Shown here one piece after another: positions 23,701-38,700 of a stretch of DNA of 64,000 bases (position 1 is the first letter of the stretch; each line of letters opens with the position of its first letter). The notes under the pieces are model-generated. The model searched no databases, had not been told where the DNA came from, and worked only from the letters and a program-made list of their open reading frames with translations. Where the stretch lies: assembly GCA_032622095.1 (NCBI GenBank), contig CP136065.1:152775577-152839576 (forward strand). Reading direction: 5' to 3'. This DNA is from Siphonodentalium dalli (lineage: Eukaryota > Mollusca > Scaphopoda > Gadilida > Siphonodentaliidae). The position numbers and the translations under genes were made by a program.

Positions 23701-26700
23701 GCCATGTTATTTAGCAACAAAGCTATGAGATAATTTGTTGTTGGACATCTTGTATTTTCATAATTCAACAAAGCTATAAAAGTTTTTACTTTGAAGTGAA
23801 CACTTTCAATTCACAGACAAAGGATTGGTAACCAATGACACATCATAAACATACTATAGGTAAATTCGCCCCCAAGACAATCTCCTCCTAAATATACCAA
23901 GCTACAGTGAAAATCAACCACTTTAACAACTTGATATACTCACTCAGCTGGTGATTGACTGCACAAAAGTCATTGAAACAGATGACCATATATGGCGTGT
24001 TTACATAACTTAACTTTTGCCTTCATATTTTAACCTTGTATATAATTATCTTACACACCAAAGACTATGTTTGACATTTATTTAAACCCACATGTTGGGT
24101 GCTCCTCATATATAAATGAGGGATGTCCATCACAGAACAGAACAGAATCGACTCGCGCGAATGTTAACCCTTCAAGAATGCCTATGCCGGTACAGTGCGT
24201 GACTCGGCCACTACAACTTTATCGAGAAATACAAGCAACCAGTAACAATAAGGCATTGTTAAGGCTTGTCAACTGAGAATCGTGAAATAAAAGAGAAAAA
24301 TAGAGGTGTAATTATATATACATAATTAACAGTCGAAAACAATTTCCTACTTGGGAATGTAAAGTGACCGGATATGCAATCATATATGTACATTATTCTC
24401 AGAAACTCTATTTATTAATATCCAATGGATACAGACGCACTCGTTTAAATATGCCATCAACGTCGTTTTTCGGTTGATCTATGAGCGTATAGACCGATCA
24501 GTAGACGAATAACATACTGTATAATTCCGCGAAGCGGATTATACTAAGTATGTTATTCGTCTACTGATCGGTCTATACGCTCATAGATCAACCGAAAAAC
24601 GACGTTGATGGCTTATAATTACAACTATAACACTTTATTTTCAACTATCTACTATTAATCCATCTCAGAAAATTAATTGCCAAAACATGATTTTCCGTTG
24701 GACGATCTCGGAATTTGATTGATGGGCCGAAATAAATTGGCCGAAATTGTCAACGAGCAACTTCGCCAAGAAAACTTTCAGAAAATAAATATCTACACTG
24801 CAATTTCAATTTTCAGCAATGATCTATCCATGATAAAAAGAATGACTTGTTTGGCTACGATTTACGTTTAAAATGACTCGATAACAACCCAATAATTATC
24901 AACACACACAGAGTCGAATCCGCGATCTCCGGTAAAATTATTAACTCCAGACCAGTCCAGACTCCAGCCCGATGTAATTTGTAAACAAATGCCCTGATCA
25001 TATCTAATGTACTCGTGACAAATGTCATGTCGTTAGCATTGTTATGAAGCTGAAAAATGTTAATAGGGTTGTAATCGGGTAATACATTTTATTTATATCC
25101 AATAAAATTTGCCATGTTGATCAGCCTGATTCATGATAATTTCTGTTCACAGTAACTATACACGTTGTCATAGACGCTCTTTCGAAAATTGGACAAATGA
25201 AAAACGCGGCACGAATTTTGAGTGTTCAGTCGAGCGTTACCAAAACCTGAATACGGCTGAAATGAACAGACATAAGTATAGTATAGTGTCCATAAGAAGC
25301 AGAAACATGCAATATAGACATCAACAACTTGTTCAAATGTTTCTAGCATTGAGTTTTCGAGTTGTTTTTTCACTGAAATTCTAATGGAATTCTCGTTCCG
25401 CGCTTTCGCGTCATCCGGGGACGTCGTGTGGGGCGACGGTTATAGACTCGCCCAATTTTCTTAAAGTGTCACTACGCGATGTGACTCGTCTACTGCAAAG
25501 TCTATGCACTGATAGACGCAGGTCACGCGGTAGCCTCTCGACCAATCAAATGCCCGCATTTCGACGAAAACGAAAGTAGTTGTAATTATATGCTAATCAA
25601 CTCCACAACTTTCCTCCATTTATTGACAAAACACAAACCACGCCCATCGCAATCGTGACACAGTTGGTCAGAAACAGGGTGCACTGGGCCATCACATGAC
25701 GCAAATCATCTACTTGCCGTTGATATACCGATCATACAGTTTATTTGGTATAAATAGGTATAAACCATCATGCAGGTAATCTTTAGAAACTAGACTGATG
25801 CATACACCCATTGGACGTCGATGCCACGGTGAAGTATATGTGATTTCGTGGAATAGGACCTCTAGTTATGTTATGGTATTGAAGACGTATATATACACTG
25901 TCATATGATTTTTTTATTGTGTTAAATCGGACATCTTTAAATGTATTACCTGTGTGTAAAATCTAAACAATATTTCCACATTTCCAGCACAGGAAACGTT
26001 GCTGAAGCGAAGGCCCTAACCGGTGGGACGTGGAGCAGAGATTGTGGTGGCTATGTTTTGGCGGCGGATGGACTCGGAGCTGTGGTCGGGGGAACGTACC
26101 CGATTCCGAACGAGCACCCAGCCGCTGACGATAACGGTCCGACGACATATGAAATGATAGGGTTTGCCGTTGACGTTCTTCTTGACCCACGTGAGTGCCG
26201 TTTATTTTATTGTCGTTAAATGGTCGAGATTTCTTATATTTACCCGACCTAGCAGAGTCGCAACTAACTTTCGAACAACTTTGTGAAACTCGACCACAAT
26301 TTGTTTCGGCCTAAAACCTAAACACAGCGAGTAAAATACAAATTAAAAAAAAATCAAAATAAAAAACGAGCTTTCCACTTTAATAAATAAATCTCTTCTG
26401 ACAATGGTGTAGAATTGTGTCATTAGAGGTATACAGGATCAGCCACAGGTACGTATAACCTGTAACGTGTGTTGTCACTGCCAACGAAACTCACATGACT
26501 CACGTGACCATTCCGCCTACATGTACACGGTCAAAAACGTTTTGTGTCAAGCGTGTAGCATTGCGAAACGTGTAGCAAAGGGGAATAATAAAATCTTCTG
26601 ATAACATAAGAAACAATTACTCAACTGTGGTAAACAGGAGCGAGTTATACTCAGTTTCTTCTGCTATTCGGAAGGGCCGGCTCACTGCAAGATTTAAACG

Positions 26701-29700
26701 GCGTATATCGTCTGCCGCCTGTAACAGTTTTTTTTCCGGCATATTTTCGTCGCTTATGTGCGAATGTATGATCTTCTATACTAGTGAACAGCAGTCAATC
26801 GGGGGGGGGGGGTTGCACGTGGTGTCAACTTTTGTCAAAATGTTCAACAGTCGGAAATTTCACTCCAAAAATAGGTTGAAATTGTTCTCGTGGTTTGACT
26901 TTTCAACAATTCATTAATGGTCAATTTGTTGATTTTTGACCAACATGTTCATATTTTCCTACCTGTGGTCAAAACTGTGGATTGAAATGTCCACTAGTTG
27001 GCAATTTTTCAACCGTAGGGGGTGTCAGGCTAGAAATTTCCAACACTTGGGAAGATGGAGGCCGGTCTAGATGCTAGAATTTTGCAATTTTTACGATCAG
27101 ATCAAACATGTTATGATCCCTCCCCCGTGGCCAATCCAAAACTGCTGACCAATTTCAGAAAATCAAATCGGGGTGTGAATTTGCCTGTCCATTGTTAGAC
27201 CACTATAGATGTTATGACTTTGAAATTTTCCGATTCAGATCTCTGGGCCCCGGGCCCCAGGCCCGGGCTGGTGGCCGGTCAAAGACTACTCATTAATTAA
27301 GAATAGCCTACCACCCATGCATATGAGGTACCAGTTGGGTAAAATAAAACGACCAATGGGGGCTGGAAATGGAAATTGCAAGGTGGACACCCGCAATGGG
27401 GACCGTCTGGACGGGTCTCGATCTATATCAACGCTAATCAGATAGAAGACGGCTGGACTATCCGCGAGATAAAACTATGTTTTTATTTAAGCTAATTGAG
27501 CATATCGATGATCGCACTGTGGACTTGTCTCAACCGTCGGATTATTGTTCGTTCTGCTTCATTTATCAAGTTGGTCCGATATCTCAAAACGTGTATAGCT
27601 TTGGTGCCGTATAACATCACATGATATTTCCCGACTAGTGCATATCCATACAATTCCATAGTAACACACGTTACAAGTTCACGTACGTATAGCTTAACCT
27701 GGCTGCAAACTGTATCTTATCTACCGAAGAGAATGGGTATTGAATCAGTCTTTAGGTGACGTAGAAAATCTGTCTAAAATATGCTTGTGCATTTACCATT
27801 TTATCTAGCATCGGGGAGCTTGTAATGTACTGTACTGTATACATTGACTAAAGAGTAAAATATAACTTTGAAGAAGTACAATGTTTTCACAAATTGTCTT
27901 TAACTGTGTGTTTACTGAATTTGTACAGGTGCTGATCCACAATGCGGCCTTTCCATCTATTCGACGACGCTATTGCAAGATCTTCTGATTGGGTCTGAAA
28001 TTGGTATTATTAATATTACTGTGGAAATTGACTCGACAATTCCTGGATACATCTTCTCGTTGACAAATACAGCAGGCATGCCGCTAGCTGTCAACATATC
28101 TACTGGTAGGTACACAATTATTTAAAAGTGCCCCATATTAGAATTGGTGTCCTATACATGTATAACTATTTTTACGATTTCGACACAAAAAAATGGTTTG
28201 ATCGATTTTATAATGGCATTAATTGGGTTGTTTTGATAGCCGGGATATCAGCTTTCAAAACAGGAAGTTTACTTGTTTTTGAATCTTGATCTGACAAACC
28301 TCCAAATCAGTATGTAGCAGTTATAAGTTGTTGGGGGGGGGTTCGCTTACACATATTATGTCGAAGACAATTGCAATTGGTTGGTTATATAGCCGTTGTA
28401 GCCAGGGGTGTTATTTTTATGTATCCGTGCGTGACGACCAAGATTCGCATGATATTTCAATAGGAGTGCATCGAACAGTTATGCATGTTACTTTTTCCAA
28501 TGCTTTCCGACAGGTATTATCTACACAACTGCAAACCTAACAGTCGGAACATTTTCGGGGATTGCCGGCCGTGGAACTGAGGAAGTTTGTTTAAAATTTG
28601 GAGCTTGCAGTGGGCCAGATATAACAATAAATTTCGTCAATCACGTGAGTTACATCAACATCAAAAGGACAATAAGCTCCAGGGATCCCGCTGGCCAGAA
28701 AATTAATTTGGCCAATTTATTGGACACTTAAAAAGTTTTTTTTAGTCTTTTTCAGAAACTCAAGGGAAAATTGGAAAACCAAAATAAAGGATCAATAAGA
28801 AAACTGAGACTAAAACACAGAAAATAAACTAGTAAATAAAACAAAAATGACAAAAAAGTAAGAGAATATAATGGATGCCCAAATAGAAAACAATTTATTA
28901 AAAATACCAACATAAATGAGCACCATCATTGTTGTGATAAGTAAGCATGGGTGACTTCTCGTAACTGGAGTTCAAACATACACCCCGAGCGGCTGTTTAA
29001 TTATTAAGCCATTCTTTACTAAATTAATTATCAAGTATACATTGGAATAGATTATTTTTCATTTGGAGGGGTGTTCAGGTGTAGTAAAAGCAAACGACAA
29101 AAACAAGACACTGCAAGGGAAGAATGATTCATATTCATAGATGGGAAATGTTCAGTCTCCTAAGGGAACTGCCCGTCAATGGTTAGTTAGTACAGACAGA
29201 ACGGGTTAACGAGTTAGGGTTTTTAGAGTGGGCTGATCATACACTTAAGAGGTGATTGCTTGCATCGGCTTGAAGTTTGGCCAAATGCTATTTTTTGGCC
29301 CCATTTTCGAAAATAGTTGGTCATTGGCCAATTTGGTCACCAACATTGTGAACCATGATGGGCTCATGAGTTCGCTCGAAAATTCTTCTTCGCCATATAT
29401 ATACATGTATGCTTTATTCTCTGATACAATATATAATATGCACATTGAGAAAGATGTAGTTTAATACAACGGAGAGATAGCGTGAAATAAAGAAAAGAAA
29501 ACAATATATACGCTTGCAGACTGTTTACTTATATACGGAGCGCCAGTAACAACATAATAGTGGTCGTCAACAAAGCATCATCGCCATCTCCATCACCGTC
29601 ATCATCATTCGTCATCATATTCATGACCATCATTAATATCATTAAAATCATCACATCGTCATCATCACCTTGACCATCATCATCAGCATCACTACCATCA

Positions 29701-32700
29701 CCATTATCATCACCACTGTCGTTATCATCATCATATTCTCATCGTGTTTCTCATCATCGTCGTCATCATCATCATCACCGCCATGCTGATCATCGCTCGG
29801 GTATAAAACAGACAATTTTCTATTTATCATTGGATTAGAAACGTTTTAAAATTATAAATTAACTTGTAACATAAAACGACCGTTCAAATTCCTCCAACGA
29901 AACATGGTCTTTGGTGGCTATTAGATGGTACATACAGTTGAAGGAATGAAGTTGAGATATTCATTAAATCTTATAAAACTAAATTTACTCGAGTGCTTTA
30001 TCATACTGGTATCAAGTGCTTGCATTCTAATTTTGCAATGATAAATAAAAAATAAAAAAATTATTACGCACCCATTGCTATATTGCATTGTCGTACTTGT
30101 TTGTTTGTCGCAAGTTACAAATTGGAACTGGTGGTTTTCGTGACAATGCGCCACAACAAACTCATGCCATAACGTTCACCACATTCACAGGCCTAGAAGT
30201 AGTTATAGTTTTTATCACAAAATGAGACTGTATTTGACTATATCTCTATCTACTAAGATCCGTATTCATATGCTATGGGCACAATTGTATATGTATTGGT
30301 CAGAAAATCTCCAAAACATCAAAATATCGTTATAGCACCAGAGCAACTATGCAAACCTATCACTCACGTTTTCACTTCTCAACTTCAACCCTCACTACTT
30401 CATCTAGTCTCTATTCTAATCATATCTCTTGTTTTTTTGGTGTTATATGTGTTCAAATGTTTTTATTTATTTGAGAAAACCATATCGACTGTTGTTATGG
30501 AATTAAATAAATTATATTTTGTTTTATTCAAAGATGAATTGTCTGGACAGACAAATCAAGTAAACTCCGAAAATATCGCCCAACAACCCTTGCTAACTGC
30601 ATGGGTGCTCCCAGATGATTCACATTTATCCATTTATTGAGATGTTCAAACAAAGAATGCCTAATCTATATACTGATTGTTTAGAAATTCAGTGAAAGTA
30701 TTTATAATGAAATGAGAAGAGATAACTTATTCACTCCCCTCCAGCTGTCGGGACAAATGTTGTGAATATCTGCATTACGTTAAAGCGGATTTAGTCCCTT
30801 GGCAACTCTCTCATATAAAACTTTTGTCCCGGGGATCTGTATGGAAATCCTCAGTCAAAATTGGACGCTTGTCCCACCCCCACATTATGAACACGCGTTT
30901 CATCTCTGATCATGACCAGGCGTATGATTACTGGGTGTTCAATTCGAAGCTTGAAATTTATTTGTCGGCTTATGAGAAAGCACACTGTTAACAAGATCCA
31001 AACGTGGAAACAGAACAACAACAGAGTAGGAGTAATAGTGTATTTTACGTATTGAATCTTCTAGCCAATACTTGCATGGTTCAACCCAGCAGATGTTTAT
31101 TTGATCGAATCAACAGAAACCGCGACTGTCGTGACGCAGGTTGTGACGTATGACATGAACAGGAATGGCGGTATCGACCTCACTCCGACGTGTATCATAA
31201 CAAGCACGTCACCAGCTGTGGCTCCTTTCACACTAACAGTTAACGGCGGTGATGCAACAGGTATGAGCTATATAAAATCGGTAAAGTAAAACATATACTA
31301 CCGGTCAAAATGGTACAAATTTATTGAAATTACATAACTTTATACACTAGCAAGGTCCATAACGGAGGTGGATAAAATGCATATCAAAAGGGCATCCCAC
31401 TTTAAGACACCGAGCCTCAAAAGCTTCTCGTCAAAGACTAGACCCAGCAAGATGCTATCTAGCAGGAAATTACCAGCTCATAAATATGAATTATACAGTT
31501 CATACATTGGGAGCCTGCATGCTGACTGTAAGCCTAGTCAGCAAAACCAGTCTTACCTCTATCATCGGTCGAAATGACATCTTAATATGTATCCAAATTA
31601 CAGCATGACTTAATGAGAAACATAACGTATAGAGTGGTCCCTTTCGTAATGTCCATACCTCCACTGAAATGAAACAGATAATAAAGACCGGCAACATGAT
31701 TACCCATACCGGAAAGCTAAACCTGCCATGAATCTCTGTACTCTGGCTAATCCCGCAGAGATCATATCCATGAGTTAAAAAACCGGGGAACTTTTTGAGG
31801 TATTGACAGGGAATAAAGTCGAAAAATAACGCGGGGGATATATTTCTTTGTCAACGCTTGTTGCATAATAGTTTATTTACCGGTAGGCGAAGGTCGCCGT
31901 CCGAGATTATATTATTTAAGGAACTTTGTGTGCGATTTTGTTTTGCGCCACTTAAAATCATGGAATTTATCCAGGGTAATTAATTCAATGTTTTACAATA
32001 TCGGCTCACTAAAGTCACTAAAAGGCTTGCAATTTCGAGCTTGGACCACCCCACACTTTGAAGTAGATTAACGAGGAACAAATATAAACAATGAAATATA
32101 TTCCCCGTCTTGTTTCGCCAATGTTATAAAGTTTCTCTGTCAGAAGAGGTCGGATCATAAAAAAGTTCCCAGATTTTGTACTGCATCGTGGAATATGATA
32201 TCTGTGGATTAACCAGAGTAGAGATTCATGGCATGAATTAACCCTGCATCTGCTATATGTGTAACAGTTATCTAATATCTCTACCGGGCTGCATTTTTGT
32301 GATTCATATTAAACTCGTTCATGCAGCAAATTGAATCACTGACAACGAGAAAAGATAAGTAACAATTTGCAATATTTTTTTTCGATTTCAGTGTACGACT
32401 TGAAATTCACAGCCGCCATAACACTTGAAGCTGCCACCCAGTCAAGTTATGACGTCACTATCGAATGCACTGACGATTATAGTAACTCCACAACAGAAAC
32501 AGTCACGGTCAACATAACAGATAATGCTGTTCCTGATGTTTGGAACACGCGTGATGCTTCTGGTAATAAAGTAACACTTTCAGCAGTACACCACTAATTA
32601 GTGTCATTAACCCTTTACCCAACAGAAGGGCCCTGTGCCAATGCATTCTCTTATATATGCGAGTCGACCATAGGTCGCCTCGCATATATAAGAGAATGCA

Positions 32701-35700
32701 TTGGCTTAACACATTAAAAATTATAAAATTGTTAAAGAATGTAAGAAAAAATGGTAAAAAGTGTTAAAAAAGATTTTTTTTAGGCCAATGCATTCTCTTA
32801 TATATGCGAGGCGACCTATGGTCGACTCGTATATATAAGAGAATGCATTGGCACAGGGCATAACTGTAACTATCACAATGTGGTCAAGGAGCCGGTTCCA
32901 ATGATATCCATATTTGTATGGTTCTATTGAGACAGACCGAAGATATTTTAGGCTGTTGAAGCTTTATTTGGCCGGTTTTGGCCGGTTTGTTGGGTAAAGG
33001 GTTAAAGATGACGCAGTATCGTTGAAACAAACAGAAGTACTATTTCCTATGTGTAGCGTATACATATACCAGTTCACATGGTATAATTGATATACTGATA
33101 CTAATAATGCCAAACACATTGTTAACGTAGTGGTGGTGTGATAATGTTTCAGAAAAATAAATAGGTAGACAGGGAGAAACAACTAAAATCTCATATCAGA
33201 AATACCCGCATTGTGTATCTCAGCTTGGGGTTGAATTTACATCATAAACAGTGTTGGTGAACTGATATCATCCACACGAATTTCCACACATGGACGACTA
33301 ATTTGGAATATAAGGTGAAACACGATATAGCACTAAGTTTTTGCTAGTTTTTATCGTGATGTTAATTGATTCGGTCAAAACGATGAAATTTTGTCCACCA
33401 TCTTCATGTTTGGCTGGTGCTAAACCCATGTGCTCGTGTTCGTAATTGCCCTTGTCAATACACAAATTAATCTTCTAGAAGCCCAACCAGGTGAACTATT
33501 TTAATTTCATACAATTTAATTTAGCAATTAACTGCTATTGTCGTTCTTATTGGCTTAATGAAAATTAAAGGTACTGCCAAAATAAATAACCGGTTTATAA
33601 AATAGACTACCAGTCTGAATTTGAATGTAGTTATTTGCTGTAAATTTCAGGAGAAACTGCTTGTAGTCACGCTGTCCAATCATCTTTGCATTGCAGGTAA
33701 CGTTTATGTTGAGGTTGACGCACGTGCGACGAATGTTGGTGACACTGTTCTCACTCTATTAGTGAACGATACAGAGGGAGATGCCATCACAGATAGCTTT
33801 ACTTTCGGTGATCCCACGTCGCCATTTACATATACATCAGGTGAAGTATGAATGGTTGCCTCGTGTTTGTAAGAGATCAGGACTCAGAAGTTGTTTATGA
33901 TAAAGATGGTTCGCGAACAATTTCTCTTTTCTGGGGCTCCATAGCATCACGCGAAATAACCCATTTATGGGGAATGCACCGAATACCACTACCAGAAAAT
34001 ATAATATCCAATGAAATAATAGAGTGATCCATGTTATTTTGCCTGATACTGTAAAATAATGTGTGCTTACCTAACTTCTGTATGGACAATTGAACAGAAA
34101 AACTATATGTCTTTCACAACATTATGTTTTGGCATAACAAGTTTCCAATGTATTTAAGAACCTATATTGGTCACCGAAACGTGACAATTTCATGTAAGGA
34201 CTAACAGTACTGAATTTTAAGTATAGTCCTACATTTGCATGACAAGCTGGCTACTGTTTATCTTATGATAAATTATTTTCTTTTCGATCATCCAGCATAT
34301 TTTACATACCAGTCATATCTTTATATGTTGTTTAATTTCAGGCACAAAATCTATGACTATAACATCGATGCTTACGGCCGTCACAGCATATTCGTTCACA
34401 TATAACGTCACAGATAAATGGAACGCTGACCACTCTGTCACCATAATCGTCAATGTAACAGGTGATCCACTCATATTGCACTCAAGATTCGCCGTTTTAG
34501 TAATGAATATCCGCCGATTACGATGCTCTTTTGCATTCATTTGTCCGTATGTCCAACTTTCAAAACTGAATGGGAGCATATATTCTGTTATTGAAAGGTT
34601 AAGCATATTTATGAACATCCGCATGTTATAGCAACTGAATGATTATGACAAACAGGAGTCCTGGTTAAATTTAAGTTCTCTTCAGTTGACCGTTAATGAA
34701 ACTCCAGCTGGCAAAAACAGTGTTAATTAGATAAGTTGCAGTCTATATTCTAAAAACTATATGTAGCCGGGAACATGCAACAAGTTACTGGAAATCAGCT
34801 ACATATAGGATATTGGTTCACTTATTTGAATCAAATTGATTATCTCGCTTGGCTTACTATTCCGGATTTTGAAAAGAAAATGTCTCAATGGTCAACGGCA
34901 AACCTCTAAACATCGGAATCAGATTTACACTTCATAAGTAGCCAACGTTAGCACCTTATCTGATTCATCAAATTTCACCTTGGAGCGAAAATTATACAAA
35001 AGTTATGAATAAATATTTTTGGCAAAGAAGCAAATGCATGAATTAACATGTTAATTGTTATATGCCATGCAAATACTATAAGTGACTCTATATATCAGTT
35101 TTTATGTTTTACACTCAGTCCTTTCGAACGAACAATGAACCAGAACATGTCACATATTCACCATGAATCAAGTATGTGCATAACAGTGTGCCACTTTATT
35201 GAGCAGTGAGAAAGTTAACATATTAATAATTAAAAATAAATATATAACAATCGCATTCAAAGCTTCAATATAGTTCCCCTTTCAAGGCCAAGCTTGTGAC
35301 TGAACATTTTACTCTGACAGTTGCAAAATCAGAGATGAGAGCTGTTTATCTCAGCTATTGCCAATACTATTGTAAGTTATATGGCTGCTACATCATTGTT
35401 ATTACTCATGGGAGAGAGAGCATGTCGTGCTCATACTGGGACATTGAATTTACCATGTTATGTGTACGGTAATGTACCACATATATGTAATTCGATAACA
35501 ACTGTACACAAGTGTACATCCTAGTTTTGTTCCTGGGACGAGTTCTAATCTCTTATGAATAAATTATCATACAACAGCTATATAATGTTGCATATTGGAT
35601 GAAGTTATTCCATGTGAATATATACTGACCCACATTAGTTGTTGTCTAAATATGACATCATCAACCCACAATTTCTCAGAAATAATGCTTTATATATAGA

Positions 35701-38700
35701 AATGAGCGAAATGAGAACACCCAAGTCAAGTGTTTCCTTGACTAATGGAATTATTCAAAACTCAATTCATTAGATATGTAGAGTGCATTTGATATATGTC
35801 CATTTGGACAGCTGATGTGTCCTTCTACTGGGCACTATAGTGCGATACAGCCTGTGAATATCGAGAGTAATTGACATAGACAGCAGAAACGCACAGAAAA
35901 TTAGCACTGAATGAGTTATTATGTATGTGATGTGATACATGATGTCTTTACATAAGGAGTTCATTAAGCTAACCTGGCTACAACTAAAATTGTCAAAGCA
36001 AATGTTAAAATATCGTGTACAAGCTAAGATGCCATTCTAATTCATTGTCTCACATTGCTGTCTATAAACCCAAACATGGTGGATATCTGCTGAAAACTGA
36101 ATGTGACTCGCAGCATTACATGAAATATGATAAAAAGATTAAATTATTAGCCCACGTTTCTTCACAAATATGTACTATAATGTATAATTTGCATATGTAG
36201 TTCCTTCTAAACAACGCATGTCATTATAATGTGATTATATGTGATTAAGTTACTTAAATGTAACACAAAAAGTCCTCTTCTGTGTCTACTGTCGTATAGC
36301 TGATCACAGGTATGAATATCATCTGTGTGCAGTAGACCAGTGGTATGTTTTGATCGATTTATATAACATGCCAGTAGACGGAAATACAATACCGATTTTT
36401 CTCAAAACAATACTGGGGTTTATCAGTGGGCACATATGCCGATTGGGTTAGTTAAAACTCCATCCAGTTTCCAATATCATATGATGTGTTTTATGTTGGA
36501 CAAATAATATATGCCCTTGGTCACAAATCTGATGTTCTATGTGTCTCGCATCTGCTTTCCTACCACACTAAGCATATAGCCTTTGTGTTTTTGTAATGTT
36601 TTGCAGTGACAATCTTCAATGAAACCTGATATATGTCAAACTGTTAAATCATAGTAACCTACCTACTTGTGTCATCATAAGGCGTATATATATAGATACA
36701 AGTTACCATTTTCTGTAGTAATACGAGGAGCTATTACATTGGAAACTTGGTGGAGTTTTAACTAACTCAGCCGGCGTATATGCCCACTGATAACCCCAAG
36801 TATTGCTTTGAGAAAAAAATCGGTAATCTATTTCTGTCTATTGACATGTTATGTCAGTCAATCAAAAATACCAATAGTCTATTGCAAACCGATTATATCC
36901 ATATCTGCGATCAGCAATACGACAGTAGACGGCGGAGAAGATGACGTATTGGTGTTACAATTAATACATTGATACAAGTTATAAAATTACAAATCTTCCT
37001 CTATAACTACTTCTTTCGTGGAAGGATACACTGAGATTTAATCAACATTAACACCACACCTGCAATGATGTGATGCTCAATTTCAATCGGCTAATGATCG
37101 TCAAAATGCATTTGACTTGTTTAAGCCCATTCATGACTGCCAACATTCATCTTCCCTAATGCCATAATACAGACAAATCAGCCTTCGTTTTGGGGAATGT
37201 TCTTCCAATAGCTCCAATATCACTACAGAAATGGTAATCAAAGTCAAATTTTGTTTGTGGCGATACTCATGACCCCATCTCCTTGAATGTTTGAAATGAC
37301 GATTGTGGAGATAGTTTCACAAAACTAAAGTTAACTGCTTACAATCTATAATAACATAAGATTGCAGCACTACACATTCGCAGTAATATGGCCCTGTGTC
37401 TGAAATGACAGCAAATATTAATAAACCAAAATGACAGGTATCTTATATATCTAAACCCGAAGCACTACCATACCCTTTAAGTGCACTTTAGTGGCACTTT
37501 CATATTTATATTTCACTGTTCTGTTCTGATTAGTGGTCTGTAATTCCATATGTAAGAATTTAGAACTCAAATATATGTATAGTCAGCTTTAGGGTGCAGA
37601 CATTTTTCAGTTAAAACAAGATGTGAATTGATCATAATGATAGCATAGGTATAATAATTTGAGTTCGTACTCCGATAACATTATGGCCTCAAAATGTCTC
37701 TCAGAATTCAGTTATTTGTCCTCAGTATTCATGAAATTATAACGACTTTGCTTCTTTTATTCAGGATGTCAACCAGAGTGTTCAGTTAATCCTCACTCTG
37801 CCACAGTATATGATGATTTCACAGTTGGAGATTCGCTTGCTAACATAAGTCTGAGCGCTGAAATGGACTCTGGAGTTCTTGTGAATCAGTTCACAATTGT
37901 CAGCAATGATGGAATGCCAATTACAATCAATACGGCTTCAGGCAAGATCGTCATATCTACAGACTTTTGGTTTTAGAAATCCTATCTGTGTTGAGCGCAT
38001 GTATTTCAAACACTGTGCACTTCTTTTCTGAACATGAAACATAATGTAGTTCTACTACGTTTTAGTGTGGACTACACATTGTGAAAATTGTGAAAAAAAC
38101 AAAAGTGTATACACAAAGAATAGTATCATATAATATTGTAAAACTGAATGTGAGCGCGTTTTAGCACAGATAAAAGTGATAAACTGTCATCATGGCAATA
38201 CATTCATGTTTTAATTTCGATAATGAGCTTTATGCAAGCAACATATGTGTGACGTGATAGTCCAATTTGCTAGAGATAATAAAACATCAAAATGGTCAGA
38301 CCGAACATTCCAGTTAGGAATGTCTGAAAATAGTTTTCCTTTTTGACCACTCTCGTAGTCAGATTCATAAATGTTCATCGATATGTATAGTATCTCACTA
38401 ACTGTCTACAAGTGTTGATGCCTGTTATATCTGATTCAAAGAAGCTGATCACGTGAGTAGCATGTGCGAGTTCCCGATGCCAGAGTTACTTTGAATGACT
38501 TTAAAGTTACATGCTTTGGTTTAAACAATATTACTTCTTCCCAAAAAATTTATAATTGTGAAACATGACACCATATGTATATAGACTTAAATGAAGTAAG
38601 ATGATATATCAACAAGCATTATATACAGAGCCATCTCGCCAAAGCATTCTTTGCACAGTATTTGCACTGGCCAAGCACATTATTATGTATGGCAGAATAT

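Noticed and set aside
29574-29793. Possible CRISPR-like or coding poly-Ser/His array
   Set aside because: Only an imperfect trinucleotide microsatellite, with no spacers or stable frame of interest.
30275-30640. 121-codon plus-strand frame in intron 5
   Set aside because: AT-rich and hydrophobic by composition, lies inside an intron, and no family is recognised.
32509-32712. Minus-strand frames over the MITE hairpins (also 62837-63034)
   Set aside because: They translate the palindromic MITE body. The similar peptides at the two places reflect the repeat only.
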